DNA of 64,000 bases from an uncultured Christensenellaceae bacterium (GTDB lineage Bacteria > Bacillota > Clostridia > Christensenellales > Aristaeellaceae): positions 1 to 64,000 of the forward strand of contig CAJOJQ010000002.1 of the NCBI GenBank assembly GCA_905234985.1. The letters run 5' to 3'. Positions 15,730 through 25,048 of the stretch are shown here, piece after piece; positions within the stretch are counted from its first letter, which is position 1; every line of letters starts with the position of its first letter. The notes under the pieces were generated by a model. It had not been told where the DNA came from and ran no database searches. It saw nothing but the letters and a program-made list of their open reading frames with translations. Position numbers and translations under genes: made by a program.

Positions 15730-16332
15730 TCAGTCCAATTCTTTTTTGATCGCCGCCAGCAATTCGTCGTATTCCTCGAACGCCGGAAGCTCGGGATGAT
15801 CCTTCTTGATCTGCTCCGTGGAGCGGAACAGGAAGCCCGCCTTGCTGGCCTGGATCATGGCAAGATCGTTGTAGCTGTCGCCCGCGGCGATGGTGTCAAA
15901 GCCGATGGACTGCAGGGCTTTTACCGAAACCAGCTTGGTTTTTTCTGCCCGCATGCGGAAGCCCGTCACCGCGCCGTCGGGAGCCACCTCAAGCGTATTG
16001 CAGAAGATGGTGGGCCAGCCCAATTTCTTCATCAAGGGGCCTGCAAACTGGGTGAAGGTGTCGCTCAAAATGATCACCTGGGTCTTTTCCCGCAGGGCGT
16101 CCAAAAACTCCCGCGCGCCGGGCATGGGGTCGATTTTTTCGATGGTGGCCTTGATTTCATTGAGGCCCAAGCCATGCTCCCGCAGGATATTCAGCCGCCA
16201 GTTCATCAGCTTATTATAATCCGGTTCGTCCCGGGTGGTGCGTTTTAGTTCGGGGATCCCGCTGGCCTTGGAAAACGCGATCCAAATCTCCGGCACCAGC
16301 ACGCCCTCTAAATCCAGGCAGACGATGTTCAT
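15730..16332 (-). CDS. thrH: Phosphoserine phosphatase / homoserine phosphotransferase
   Basis: ThrH is a HAD-superfamily enzyme that removes phosphate from phosphoserine and can transfer it to homoserine. The 200-residue protein has the family's altered first motif DLEGVLVPE (Asp7 nucleophile and Glu9), the second motif SDTF, a lysine near VSVKAL, and the final acidic motif GDSYNDLAM. Length is exactly that of the family. It is divergent from metY-metA, so the group centres on homoserine and serine metabolism. Confidence 0.92.
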   Translation of the reverse strand: MNIVCLDLEGVLVPEIWIAFSKASGIPELKRTTRDEPDYNKLMNWRLNILREHGLGLNEIKATIEKIDPMPGAREFLDALREKTQVIILSDTFTQFAGPLMKKLGWPTIFCNTLEVAPDGAVTGFRMRAEKTKLVSVKALQSIGFDTIAAGDSYNDLAMIQASKAGFLFRSTEQIKKDHPELPAFEEYDELLAAIKKELD

Positions 16333-16417
16333 GCTCTTGTCCTCCTTGTTTTTGGTACGGAAAGGTTATACTATATTTGCACATTTTTTTCAAGCAGGAA
16401 AAGAACAGAAACATGTA

Positions 16418-16446
16418 TTGACATGCAAAGCCCTTTTCGCTATCAT
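16418..16446 (+). promoter_or_regulatory. Sigma-A promoter for metY
   Basis: TTGACA (16418), a 17-base spacer and TATCAT (16441) stand 44 bases upstream of the metY start codon. The leader is too short for a SAM riboswitch or T-box. Confidence 0.8.
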
Positions 16447-16489
16447 GGTGTAGCGTCAAGAATCAGCATGTATTCACGGAGGTATATTT

Positions 16490-17776
16490 ATGAAGCCTTA
16501 TCGCATTGAAACCACCTGCGTGCAGGGCGGCTACACCCCCAAAAACGGCGAACCGCGCCAGATCCCCATCGTCCAGTCCACCACCTTCAAGTACGATACC
16601 GGCGAGGATATGGGCAAGCTGTTCGACCTGGAAGCCAGCGGATATTTTTATACCCGGCTGCAAAACCCCACCAACGATTACGTGGCGGCCAAAATTGCAG
16701 CATTAGAGGGCGGCACGGCGGCCATGCTCACTTCCTCCGGCCAGGCGGCCAACTTTTTCGCCATGTTCAACCTGGCCTCCTGCGGGGATCATATGGTGGC
16801 TTCGTCCAGCATTTACGGCGGCACCTTCAACCTGATCAGCGTCACCATGGAGAAAATGGGCATTGAAACCACCTTCGTTTCGCCGGACTGCACCGACGAG
16901 GAGCTGAACGCCGCGTTCCGGCCCAATACCAAGCTGGTGTTTGGGGAAACCATCGCCAACCCCGCTCTGACGGTGCTGGATATTGAGCAATTCGCCAAAG
17001 CGGCCCACGCCCACGGCGTGCCCCTGATCATCGACAACACCTTCGCCACCCCCGTGAACTGCCGCCCCATCGAATGGGGAGCGGATATCGTGACCCATTC
17101 CACCACCAAGTATATGGACGGCCACGGCGTCAGCGTGGGCGGGGCCATTGTGGACGGCGGGAAATTCGACTGGATGGCCCATAAAGAAAAATTCCCCGGC
17201 CTGTGTACGCCGGATGAAAGCTACCACGGCATCACCTACGCGGAGAAATTCGGCATGGGCGGCGCGTTCATCACCAAATGCACGGCCCAATTGATGCGCG
17301 ATTTCGGTTCCATCCAGTCCCCCCAGCATGCTTTCTACCTGAACCTGGGCCTTGAAAGCCTGCACGTGCGCATGGCGCGGCACTGTGAGAACGGCCAGAA
17401 GGTGGCGGAATACTTGCAAAGCCATCCCAAGGTGGAGCGCGTTTCCTACTGCGGCCTGCCGGGGGATAAGTACTATGCGCGGGCGCAGAAGTACCTGCCC
17501 AAGGGTTCCTGCGGCGTGGTCAGCTTTGAATTGAAGGGCGGACGGGAAGCCGCTTCCGTGTTCATGAACAGCCTGCGCCTGGCCGCCATCGAAACCCACG
17601 TGGCCGACGCCCGCACCTGCTGCCTGAACCCCGCCAGCACCACCCACCGCCAGATGAACGACGAACAGTTAAAGGCCGCGGGCGTTCCCGCCGGGCTGGT
17701 GCGCATGAGCTGCGGCCTGGAAAACGCCCAGGACCTGATTGACGATATCGCCCAGGCGCTGGAAAAGGTAAAATAA
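16490..17776 (+). CDS. metY: O-acetylhomoserine sulfhydrylase
   Basis: MetY condenses O-acetylhomoserine with sulfide to homocysteine using pyridoxal phosphate. The 428-residue protein belongs to the Cys/Met metabolism PLP family. The PLP lysine is Lys207 in STTKYMDGHG; other family motifs are YTRLQNPTNDYVAAKIAALE and SSGQAANFFAM. The length and the extra central insertion (GKFDWMAHKEKFPGLC) favour MetY over cystathionine gamma-synthase. It is followed by metA, which should supply the substrate. The SD GGAGGTAT precedes the ATG. Confidence 0.93.
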   Translation: MKPYRIETTCVQGGYTPKNGEPRQIPIVQSTTFKYDTGEDMGKLFDLEASGYFYTRLQNPTNDYVAAKIAALEGGTAAMLTSSGQAANFFAMFNLASCGDHMVASSSIYGGTFNLISVTMEKMGIETTFVSPDCTDEELNAAFRPNTKLVFGETIANPALTVLDIEQFAKAAHAHGVPLIIDNTFATPVNCRPIEWGADIVTHSTTKYMDGHGVSVGGAIVDGGKFDWMAHKEKFPGLCTPDESYHGITYAEKFGMGGAFITKCTAQLMRDFGSIQSPQHAFYLNLGLESLHVRMARHCENGQKVAEYLQSHPKVERVSYCGLPGDKYYARAQKYLPKGSCGVVSFELKGGREAASVFMNSLRLAAIETHVADARTCCLNPASTTHRQMNDEQLKAAGVPAGLVRMSCGLENAQDLIDDIAQALEKVK

Positions 17777-17791
17777 TAGCTCGCTGCCATC

Positions 17792-17916
17792 GTTGAGTAA
17801 GAGTTGAGAGCGGAGAGTTGAGAGTTGAGATATTTATAATGAGTGAATGAAAGGTTCCGAATGGAACGCTATATAAATCTCAACTCTCAACTCTCAACTC
17901 TCCACTCTCCACTCTC
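17792..17916. repeat. Inverted-repeat hairpin element, GAGAGTTGA type, copy 2
   Basis: Between metY and metA, arms at about 17800-17831 and 17877-17916 carry iterated GAGAGTTGA units in opposite orientation around a unique core of about 45 bases. The right arm holds more units than the left, suggesting slippage. It shares the arm sequence of copies near 4.1 and 47.4 kb but not the core. Confidence 0.85.
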
Positions 17917-17966
17917 TTGAAAGTACCAATTAAAAAAGAATTACCGATAAAAGGAAGCAATGCCTT

Positions 17967-18908
17967 ATGCCCATCAAAATCCCCGATCATTTACCGGCGG
18001 TAGACGTGCTGCACCGGGAGAACATCTTCGTTATGACCCAGGGCCGCGCCGTGACTCAGGATATCCGCCCCCTGCAAATCCTGCTGGTAAACCTGATGCC
18101 CAAGAAAATACAGACCGAAGTCCAATTTTCCCGGCTGCTGGGCAACACCTCCCTGCAAATCGAACTGGAGCTGATCGCCCCCAAGACCCACGAATCCGTC
18201 AATACGCCGCCGGAGCATTTGCAGGCCTTCTATAAGACCTTCGACGACGTGAAGCACCGGAACTTCGACGGCTGCATCATCACCGGCGCGCCGGTGGAGC
18301 ATCTGCCCTTTGAGGAAGTGGACTACTGGGACGAGCTGTGCGAAATCATGGACTGGAGCAAAAAGCACGTCCATTCCACCTTTCATATTTGCTGGGGCGC
18401 TCAGGCGGGGCTGTATCACCATTACGGCGTCCCCAAGCAGGGCCTTTCCGCCAAGCTGTTCGGCGTGTATCCCCATCAAGTGGAATATAAGCGCAGCATC
18501 CTGTTCCGGGGCTTTGACGATACCTTTTATGTGCCCCATTCCCGCCACACCACCGTGAAGCGGGCGGACATCGAAGCGGTGCCCGATCTGCAAATCCTCG
18601 CTTCCTCCCCCCAGGCGGGCGTGTATGCCGTCTACGCCAAAAAGCATAAGCAGATTTTCATTACCGGCCATTCGGAATACGACGCCGACACCTTGGAACA
18701 GGAATACAAGCGCGACGTGGCCGCTGGCAAGCCCATTTCCGTGCCCGAAAACTATTACCCGAACGACGACCCCACGAAGATGCCCCTGGTCACCTGGCGC
18801 GCCCACGCAAACCTGCTGTTCTGCAACTGGCTGAACTATTTCGTCTACCAGACCACGCCTTACGACCTGTCCATGATCCCCGAAGGGGTACAGACAGAAG
18901 GAGAATAA
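17967..18908 (+). CDS. metA: Homoserine O-acetyltransferase (MetA type)
   Basis: MetA transfers an acyl group from acyl-CoA to homoserine, the committed step of methionine synthesis. The 313-residue glutamine-amidotransferase-like protein has the catalytic Cys142 in [10 protein letters not shown] and the His235/Glu237 pair in TGHSEYD. Residue 111 is Glu ([11 protein letters not shown]). In characterised MetA enzymes Glu at this position goes with acetyl-CoA use and Gly with succinyl-CoA, so acetyl transfer is predicted. This fits the adjacent metY. Confidence 0.94.
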   Translation: MPIKIPDHLPAVDVLHRENIFVMTQGRAVTQDIRPLQILLVNLMPKKIQTEVQFSRLLGNTSLQIELELIAPKTHESVNTPPEHLQAFYKTFDDVKHRNFDGCIITGAPVEHLPFEEVDYWDELCEIMDWSKKHVHSTFHICWGAQAGLYHHYGVPKQGLSAKLFGVYPHQVEYKRSILFRGFDDTFYVPHSRHTTVKRADIEAVPDLQILASSPQAGVYAVYAKKHKQIFITGHSEYDADTLEQEYKRDVAAGKPISVPENYYPNDDPTKMPLVTWRAHANLLFCNWLNYFVYQTTPYDLSMIPEGVQTEGE

Positions 18909-18922
18909 GCTCAGACAAAAAT

Positions 18923-18959
18923 AACCGTTGGCATGAGAACGATTTGCCAACGGTTTTTT
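18923..18959 (+). terminator. Intrinsic terminator after metA
   Basis: AACCGTTGGCA pairs with TGCCAACGGTT across an 11-base loop and is followed by a run of T. It also lies at the 3' end of the convergent GTPase island. Confidence 0.88.
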
Positions 18960-18987
18960 GGAATATGCAGGTTTCCAATTATCATTG

Positions 18988-20757
18988 TCAGTTCGGTAAA
19001 ATAGACGCTTTAATCTTCCCAAGTGCGTCGCGAACCTCGGCTATACTTTCCTTTACAATAGCCTTATCTTCCTGGTTTTTGGAAAAAGCAGCCAATGTCT
19101 GCTTGGTCAGTTTATCTTCTTCTTCCATCTTTTCTTGAAAATACTCGGTCATCAGTTTTTTCGCACGCTCTGCCATTTCATCGTATACACGAATTACGGC
19201 GTCATTTACCGAGATCCTCAAGCTGGACAATTGAGCGGTAATTTGCCCGGCAATATTGGGTGTTTCTTTCTTTTTCAGCATATTTCGAGCGGTTCCCATT
19301 ACACCGGAAATAGCCAGACTAAAGCCCATAATCGGGACAAAACCTGTCAGACGGGAAACAACCAAACCCGCCGAATCCGCTTTGGTCCAGATGCGGTTAT
19401 CAACGCTCATGCGGAAAGAATACTTCTTTTTTTGAGCGGTATCTGCCGCGAATTTGCGCCCGATAGTCTGTGCGATTTCATCCAGCATTTCAAACAATTC
19501 TTCTCTATGTATATCCACACAGACGTCTACTGCTTCGGAAAGCAAATCTATACAGTAACACTCATAGTATTTGACCAGTGAATTGACATCATATTTTTCT
19601 AAGCCTTTGCTTTCCTCGACGATGCGGTCAGTAAAGCCCATCATCCACTGCTGTGCTTCCAGCTTCATTTGTTTGATTTTTTCGTCTATTCCATCAATCA
19701 ATTTTTGCTGGTCTTCCGCCGTGCTTTCCTTTGCTTTACGCAGAGCGTCTATTTCGGCTTCCGCGTCTTCCTTGCGCATGCTCAGGCCTTTTTCCTGTGC
19801 GGAAAGGCTGTTTTCCAGGCTTGTCAACATGGCGGAAGTCAAGCGCTGCATTCGATCAATCAGCACCGTGTTCGTTTTCTCAGCAATCAGGCTGTCCAGA
19901 CGGCTGCGGAGCTGATCGAACTCTTTTTCCAGCAATGGAGCCAACGCGGGACAGAGGCGCGCCGCGCCTAATTGACGGCAACGCTCATCCAACGCGCTGA
20001 CCATGATCACATCCGTATCAGGCAGAAGCACGGAGATTCGACTTTCAAGCATTTTTTTCACATTCGCATAGTTTTCCAAGGTTTCCAGGCTGTCTGCAAA
20101 GTTTCCTACGAGAAGCAGACTGGTGAACTGCTGAGGCAGTACGGCTGTGCGCAGAAACAGCTGCTCCGTATGCGACAAAGGATATGATACATTATATACA
20201 TAGATGACCGCATCGGCTCGGAGCAGGCTTTCTGCAACGATATCCTGGAAATCTTCCAGCGCGTCTTCAGTGCCAGGCGTGTCGATGATCGTCACTTTTT
20301 TCAAAAAGTCATTTGGCCGATTTATTTCCAGACGGGATACGCGCTGGTCCAGCCCCGATAATACGTTTTGCAGTTCAGAACGCTTGAGTTCGCGGTCATC
20401 CAGCGACAATTGTTTTTTGTCGGCAAGAACAGCCCGATTGCTATGGGTTCCGTATTGAATCCGGTTGAGGGTTACTGTTTCCGTGGTCACATCAATCGGA
20501 GCGACGTCTTCGCCCAACAGCGCGTTGATAAAGCTCGATTTTCCACGTTTAAAATTCCCAATAACGACAAGCGTAAAGGGATCGTCCTTCCTGCGGCGTA
20601 TTTCCCGTTCCCATTTTTCTATTTCATCAATAAACGTTTCGCCCAAAGCAGTTTTGTATTTTCCATCGTACCGAAATCTATTCAAGCGCTCCAGCGCGTC
20701 CTCAAGAGCCAGCAGCATTTCATCCTGCGAATAGATCACTCTATCGTTCATTTCCAA
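18988..20757 (-). CDS. Dynamin-family GTPase 1 with hydrophobic paddle
   Basis: The 589-residue protein is a dynamin-like GTPase. The P-loop is GNFKRGKSS (67-75), a switch-I threonine lies in TTETVT, and switch II is IIDTPG (157-162). The usual NKxD specificity motif is replaced by VGNFAD (217-222). After a coiled helical region, residues about 462-490 form a hydrophobic segment (VPIMGFSLAISGVMG) that could insert in a membrane like the paddle of bacterial dynamins. The C-terminus is helical. It is the last gene of an eight-gene minus-strand island, five bases downstream of the M48 protease gene. By family knowledge it would bind and remodel membranes; the physiological role is unknown. Confidence 0.88.
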   Translation of the reverse strand: MEMNDRVIYSQDEMLLALEDALERLNRFRYDGKYKTALGETFIDEIEKWEREIRRRKDDPFTLVVIGNFKRGKSSFINALLGEDVAPIDVTTETVTLNRIQYGTHSNRAVLADKKQLSLDDRELKRSELQNVLSGLDQRVSRLEINRPNDFLKKVTIIDTPGTEDALEDFQDIVAESLLRADAVIYVYNVSYPLSHTEQLFLRTAVLPQQFTSLLLVGNFADSLETLENYANVKKMLESRISVLLPDTDVIMVSALDERCRQLGAARLCPALAPLLEKEFDQLRSRLDSLIAEKTNTVLIDRMQRLTSAMLTSLENSLSAQEKGLSMRKEDAEAEIDALRKAKESTAEDQQKLIDGIDEKIKQMKLEAQQWMMGFTDRIVEESKGLEKYDVNSLVKYYECYCIDLLSEAVDVCVDIHREELFEMLDEIAQTIGRKFAADTAQKKKYSFRMSVDNRIWTKADSAGLVVSRLTGFVPIMGFSLAISGVMGTARNMLKKKETPNIAGQITAQLSSLRISVNDAVIRVYDEMAERAKKLMTEYFQEKMEEEDKLTKQTLAAFSKNQEDKAIVKESIAEVRDALGKIKASILPN

Positions 20758-20762
20758 TTTTC

Positions 20763-21728
20763 TTACCTCCCCAAAGTTACAGACGTCTGGGTCAGCCCTA
20801 CAATTTTTTTACACCGTTCGTTCGTTTCTTCTATGGAGCGAAGGGTCGTATCCGGTTTTCTGAGTTCTGGACGCCAACGATAATACAGCTCGCATTCAGA
20901 AAACTCTATGTCCATGAATACGCGGCGAAGGGAAGCCGGGTGGTCTGTGGCATACATGAGCATTTTTGCCGGATTGTTCATAGATTCTTCTAATTGGACG
21001 CGCAGCGCTTCCAAATCCAACTGGCGGTTTTGATCTGTCAAAGAACTGTACATCAATCGCATATCCACATTGATCGCGTCCTGCGGATCATCTGCGCATA
21101 TCATCGCGGCTCGGTCTGCTGTTACCTCCATTGCACGGACCCAGGAATTCATCAGCATCTTATTCGCTTCGCTCAAAAACAAGCCGGTCCAGTTGGTTGG
21201 TTCGCCGTTTAAGGGATTGAGAGAATTAATGACGGACGAAAACAGACTGTGCCTGTTATGCACGTGACCGCATTCATGAGCAATAACACATTTCAGTTCT
21301 CCGCGGGTCAAGCGTTCAATCATTGGTCGATAAATAACCACAAGAGGGCTCACGTCATCAACCGCCAGCGTATAAGCATTCATTTGTTCGGCATTATCAA
21401 TATAAATATTTGGAATGCCAATGCTTAAACGGCGAGCGCAGTCAACGGCCATTTCGTATATTTCCGGAAATTGGTTTGGCCCCACAGCCAACGCGCTATA
21501 ATTTTTCAATTGGATTGCTCGCGCTTCTTCCATTTCCAAGATGTTGCGGCACAGCTTTTCAAAGCCTGGGATGCTTTTCATCCTGTGGCGCAATTCATAA
21601 TCCAACGGAAAAGCATAGTCGGGTACGCCTTTTACAAGGTGAATGTTTTCCTGGGACTTTTTTCGGCTCAAATAGTGACCAAAGCTGGTATCAATCCCGG
21701 CAAGCGGAGATTTTCGGATTTCACTCAT
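20763..21728 (-). CDS. M48-type zinc metalloprotease, no membrane segments
   Basis: The 321-residue protein carries the zinc-protease motif HECGH (151-155) in CVIAHECGHVHNRHS, and a downstream Glu201 in AMEVTADRAAM as the probable third zinc ligand, as in M48 peptidases (HtpX/Ste24/Oma1 group). Unlike HtpX it shows no transmembrane helices, so it is probably cytoplasmic or peripheral. The ATG at 21728 follows GGGGAGGAAAG. It sits between two dynamin-type GTPase genes with gaps of 14 and 5 bases, so it is almost certainly part of the same operon and system. Its substrate is unknown; the neighbouring GTPases or zinc-ribbon proteins are candidates. Confidence 0.85.
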   Translation of the reverse strand: MSEIRKSPLAGIDTSFGHYLSRKKSQENIHLVKGVPDYAFPLDYELRHRMKSIPGFEKLCRNILEMEEARAIQLKNYSALAVGPNQFPEIYEMAVDCARRLSIGIPNIYIDNAEQMNAYTLAVDDVSPLVVIYRPMIERLTRGELKCVIAHECGHVHNRHSLFSSVINSLNPLNGEPTNWTGLFLSEANKMLMNSWVRAMEVTADRAAMICADDPQDAINVDMRLMYSSLTDQNRQLDLEALRVQLEESMNNPAKMLMYATDHPASLRRVFMDIEFSECELYYRWRPELRKPDTTLRSIEETNERCKKIVGLTQTSVTLGR

Positions 21729-21742
21729 CTGCTTTCCTCCCC

Positions 21743-23797
21743 TCATGCGTTCAGCATTGCGTTCAGGCGCTGTTTCACGGGCGTGATGGTTTCAAACACG
21801 CTGTTCAGTTTTTCAATCAAATTCTCCATTTCTTTCATATGGGTTTCTTTTTCCATTTGGCTTTTCGTCATCTCAACCTGAATCTGGGTCATGGTTTCTT
21901 CCATGCTGTTAAGAGACGCTTCGAGCTGATTCTGCAGCGTGTCGCTCAGCTTTTTATACGCGTCGTCAACCGATTCCCTGAGCCAGGACTCCAGCACCTG
22001 TTTTTTACGCATTTGAGAAATTGCGCTGCGGACGTTGCTGTACAGTGTTTCACGCGCTTCCTCAGCCCTTTTTTGCTGGATTTTATTTTTGAACGCCAGG
22101 TTTACCGCCCATTTTCCGCCATATGTTCCGGCCAGGCCAGCGCCGACAATCAGAGGAAGCCCCACAAAGCCCAGGCCTAACAGGACAGTAGCTGCGCCCA
22201 AACCCGCTAAAGCACCCGCTCCGCCGCCTAATAGCGCCCCGGGCATACCGTTAATTTTCCATCCGGCGATCGCGCCGCCCAGACCAACGATCCAATCTGC
22301 AAACACCAGATTTGCCCCTATTTCCACCGCCGCGCTGACTAAATCGCCCTTTGTCTTTTTCGCGGAGGCGGCGGTGAGTTCGTTCAGGTTTTCCAGGTCG
22401 GCATGAAAGGCTGACACAAAATCCCGAATATCCACGATTTCATCGCTGATACGGTTTTGAATCAGGACGCTCAGCTTTTCCGCAGCCTCGCTGAGCTTCG
22501 TTTCCAAACGTCGGTTCATTTTGGTCACGATGGCATTCCAGGCAGGATTGTCCCCATTTGCTGCATTCGTATTTTGAATCAGCGCTGTAATGTCTACATG
22601 TTCCGCTTCCGTCAGCAACTCTTGCTCTATGGAAGAATAGTAATCGGAAACCTGCGGCAAGAGTTCCACATACAGGTTTGCCGCCCGATTCTTGATTTCT
22701 TTCACCTTCTTGCGCTCGGCTTCACGGCTTTTTTCAATTTTTTCCATCGACTCCTTTTGCATCTGCTTGAATTCCTGCAGGCTCATTTGTTCGGCAGATA
22801 TGCGCATATTGATGGCGTTTTTCGCTTCCATGGCAATGGAGCAAACGGTGTTTACAGGATTGATCAGCTCGAGCAGACCGCGTTCCTCGGTGAGCAGACG
22901 GGCAAGCGCCTCCTCAAAGCTAAGGAATCCGCTCTTGCGCACCATTTCTTCGTCATTTTTCATTTTTCCCTTCAGGGCATTCAGCGCGGAAATACCATAC
23001 AGGCGAATGCCGCCGATCTTATCCCGGGCGTCTTCGTATTCTCTGGAATCCTTGCCGTACATGGATTCGATTTTGTCCAGCACGCTGTGTTCAATCTTAG
23101 CGCGAATGCTGTCCAATAGCCGGGCCTGGTCATCTTCATCAACCGTATCAATTTTATTGACTACAAAAATGATCCGGCCAAGATCGCTCGTCATGACCTT
23201 GTTGCGAACGAAATCCGCTTCGCTTTGGCTGAACGGGGAACCGGGCACGACGACCATGATGATGGCGTCCAGGCTGGGAATGATCTGTTCGGAAATGGCC
23301 GTCATTCGTTCGTCGTCGTTCATTCCGGGCGTGTCTACGATTTCCACGCCGTTCTGGCAGAAATCGCAGGGATAATACACATAGGAGCTATCCACTGTGG
23401 CGGCAGTTTCTCCGTATTCTTCCGTGATTTTTGTAATATATTGTGAAAGCTCATCCACCGGAACATCCTGCAAAGTACCGTCCATATACTTTACCTGGGC
23501 ATGGGGAACGGCGTCCCAGCGGATATAGTTGGGCGTGGCCGTGCAGGGCAGAACATCCGCCGGCACGATCTTTTTTCCCAGCAGAGCGTTGATCACCGTA
23601 CTTTTTCCTCGCTTGAATTCACCCATGATACCCACGGAAAAAACGCGGTTTTGCATTTTTTCCCGGTTTTCCCGTAAGGTTTTTGCATGCGTTTCAAGAG
23701 GCAGCACCTCGCATACCTCGCCCACATTGGCCATGCTGCCGGTAACACAGTTTACCATGTTTTGATAGGACATGTAGTTTTCAGAAATGGTTGTCAT
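21743..23797 (-). CDS. Dynamin-family GTPase 2 with long hydrophobic region
   Basis: The 684-residue protein is the largest of the three dynamin-like GTPases. All nucleotide motifs are intact: P-loop GEFKRGKST (59-67), switch I CTATPN, switch II VDTPGMNDD (154-162) and VVNKID (212-217). A helical stalk follows, with a Lys/Glu-rich coiled coil around residues 330-370. A Gly/Ala/Leu-rich hydrophobic region at about 494-563 is long enough for two membrane passes or a hairpin. The tail is a second coiled coil. It starts after GGAAGG. Intact GTP-binding motifs make it the likely active partner of the trio. Confidence 0.9.
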   Translation of the reverse strand: MTTISENYMSYQNMVNCVTGSMANVGEVCEVLPLETHAKTLRENREKMQNRVFSVGIMGEFKRGKSTVINALLGKKIVPADVLPCTATPNYIRWDAVPHAQVKYMDGTLQDVPVDELSQYITKITEEYGETAATVDSSYVYYPCDFCQNGVEIVDTPGMNDDERMTAISEQIIPSLDAIIMVVVPGSPFSQSEADFVRNKVMTSDLGRIIFVVNKIDTVDEDDQARLLDSIRAKIEHSVLDKIESMYGKDSREYEDARDKIGGIRLYGISALNALKGKMKNDEEMVRKSGFLSFEEALARLLTEERGLLELINPVNTVCSIAMEAKNAINMRISAEQMSLQEFKQMQKESMEKIEKSREAERKKVKEIKNRAANLYVELLPQVSDYYSSIEQELLTEAEHVDITALIQNTNAANGDNPAWNAIVTKMNRRLETKLSEAAEKLSVLIQNRISDEIVDIRDFVSAFHADLENLNELTAASAKKTKGDLVSAAVEIGANLVFADWIVGLGGAIAGWKINGMPGALLGGGAGALAGLGAATVLLGLGFVGLPLIVGAGLAGTYGGKWAVNLAFKNKIQQKRAEEARETLYSNVRSAISQMRKKQVLESWLRESVDDAYKKLSDTLQNQLEASLNSMEETMTQIQVEMTKSQMEKETHMKEMENLIEKLNSVFETITPVKQRLNAMLNA

Positions 23798-23845
23798 TTT
23801 TCCTTCCTTCCTTTCTTATGTGTTTAACGTTCTTTTTAAGGACGG

Positions 23846-24202
23846 TCATTTGCTGTCTTCCTGGGATTCAATAGCGCCGCATTGCGTACAGAAAGTTTCA
23901 CCGGGGGTGTAGAGGTGGCCGCAAAATTTGCATACTTTCTGCTTCGGAGAGGAGGGAGGAGTACTGATAGGCGGATAAACCGGAGGCTCAGAAGAAGCGG
24001 AATCTGCTTTCTGCTTTTCCGGTACTTTTGTTGTCTGCTGTGCTTTAGACTGTGTCGGAGAAGAAACGCGGGATTTCTTAGAGATAATCAGTGCAGTACC
24101 GATTATGATGAAGATAATTCCACCAGGAAGGTTGAGCGGGTCTGCACCGTTTCCTGAATTAAGTACACAAATCAGACCAAATATTATAAGCGCGATTCCC
24201 AT
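23846..24202 (-). CDS. Small membrane protein with C-terminal zinc ribbon (paralogue A)
   Basis: The 118-residue protein has two N-terminal hydrophobic segments (residues 1-14 and 27-40), a Pro/Ser-rich linker and a C-terminal zinc ribbon CKFCGHLYTPGETFCTQCGA. The linker and ribbon are almost identical to those of the next gene upstream, so the two arose by recent duplication. With the linker the ribbon would hang in the cytoplasm. It lies 48 bases upstream of GTPase 2. Function is unknown; a docking or sensor role is inferred only from context. Confidence 0.78.
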   Translation of the reverse strand: MGIALIIFGLICVLNSGNGADPLNLPGGIIFIIIGTALIISKKSRVSSPTQSKAQQTTKVPEKQKADSASSEPPVYPPISTPPSSPKQKVCKFCGHLYTPGETFCTQCGAIESQEDSK

Positions 24203-24228
24203 AATCTTTTATTCCTCACTGTCTGTCT

Positions 24229-24597
24229 TTATTCCACATCCACCGCTCCGCATTCTGTGCAGAAAGTATCCCCAGGGGCATAGGGATGGCCGCAGAACTT
24301 GCATACTTTCTGCTTCGGGGAGGATGGAGGAGTGCTGATGGGCGGATAAACCGGAGGCTCAGAAGAAGCGGAATTTGCTTTCGGCTTTTCCGGCGCCACT
24401 GTCTTCTGCTTTGTATCAGACCGTGGCGGGGGAGTAAAAACATATTTTGCCTTAATGCCCAATACAATCCACCCGATACCACTTATAATCATAATCAAAG
24501 AAAATCCAGAGATGGCTCCTGAAGTAATTGTCGAATTCAGACCAAGAAATATATCAATAATTCCCCCCATAGTCCAAAGCAGCCACAGCAGCCACAT
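24229..24597 (-). CDS. Small membrane protein with C-terminal zinc ribbon (paralogue B)
   Basis: The 122-residue protein has two hydrophobic segments (about 1-20 and 28-48), the same Pro/Ser-rich linker PPVYPPISTPPSSPKQK and the ribbon CKFCGHPYAPGDTFCTECGA. The DNA of the linker and ribbon (about 24235-24370) repeats that of paralogue A, while the membrane part differs. The SD GGAGTG precedes the ATG. It belongs to the GTPase island operon. Confidence 0.78.
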   Translation of the reverse strand: MWLLWLLWTMGGIIDIFLGLNSTITSGAISGFSLIMIISGIGWIVLGIKAKYVFTPPPRSDTKQKTVAPEKPKANSASSEPPVYPPISTPPSSPKQKVCKFCGHPYAPGDTFCTECGAVDVE

Positions 24598-24652
24598 TAT
24601 CTTTCACTCCTCGCTGTCTATTATTTCATTTTTCTTATGTTATTCCTCTGTT

Positions 24653-25030
24653 TTATTCCACATCCATCGCTCCGCATTCTGTACAGAAAGTATCCCCATC
24701 GGCATAGGGGTGACCGCAGAACTTGCATACTTTCTGTTCTTTCTGTGCGGAAGACGGCGGGGCGCAGGGCGGCGGAGCAGATGGCGCATCGGAAGGCGCA
24801 TGAACGTTCTTCTGAGATTCTGGCTCTTTTATTATTTTCGCCGCGGTCTGTGATGGAGAAGAACCAGCAGGTTTTGCTTCGTCTTTCTTGAATGAAGAAA
24901 TCAATAATTTCACGCCAATGGCTGCTACGATAAGCCCACCGGGAAGGTTTTCCGGGTGAGCATCGAAACCGCCGACCATCAGAATTGCTATACCTATAAT
25001 AGCCATGAAACCGCCAAAGAAAGTACGCAC
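24653..25030 (-). CDS. Small membrane protein with C-terminal zinc ribbon (paralogue C)
   Basis: The 125-residue protein starts at GTG. Two hydrophobic segments (about 3-18 and 28-45; GGLIVAAIGVKLLISSF) are followed by a Pro/Ser/Ala-rich linker and the ribbon CKFCGHPYADGDTFCTECGA. It resembles paralogues A and B in design, and its membrane part is closest to A (HPENLPGGLI against DPLNLPGGII). Three copies in a row suggest that dosage or hetero-assembly matters. Confidence 0.78.
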   Translation of the reverse strand: MRTFFGGFMAIIGIAILMVGGFDAHPENLPGGLIVAAIGVKLLISSFKKDEAKPAGSSPSQTAAKIIKEPESQKNVHAPSDAPSAPPPCAPPSSAQKEQKVCKFCGHPYADGDTFCTECGAMDVE

Positions 25031-25048
25031 TTCAATACACTTCCTCTC

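Noticed and set aside
16340..16489. SAM riboswitch or T-box upstream of metY
   Set aside because: The promoter lies only 44 bases before the start codon and no matching stems or T-box sequence can be found.
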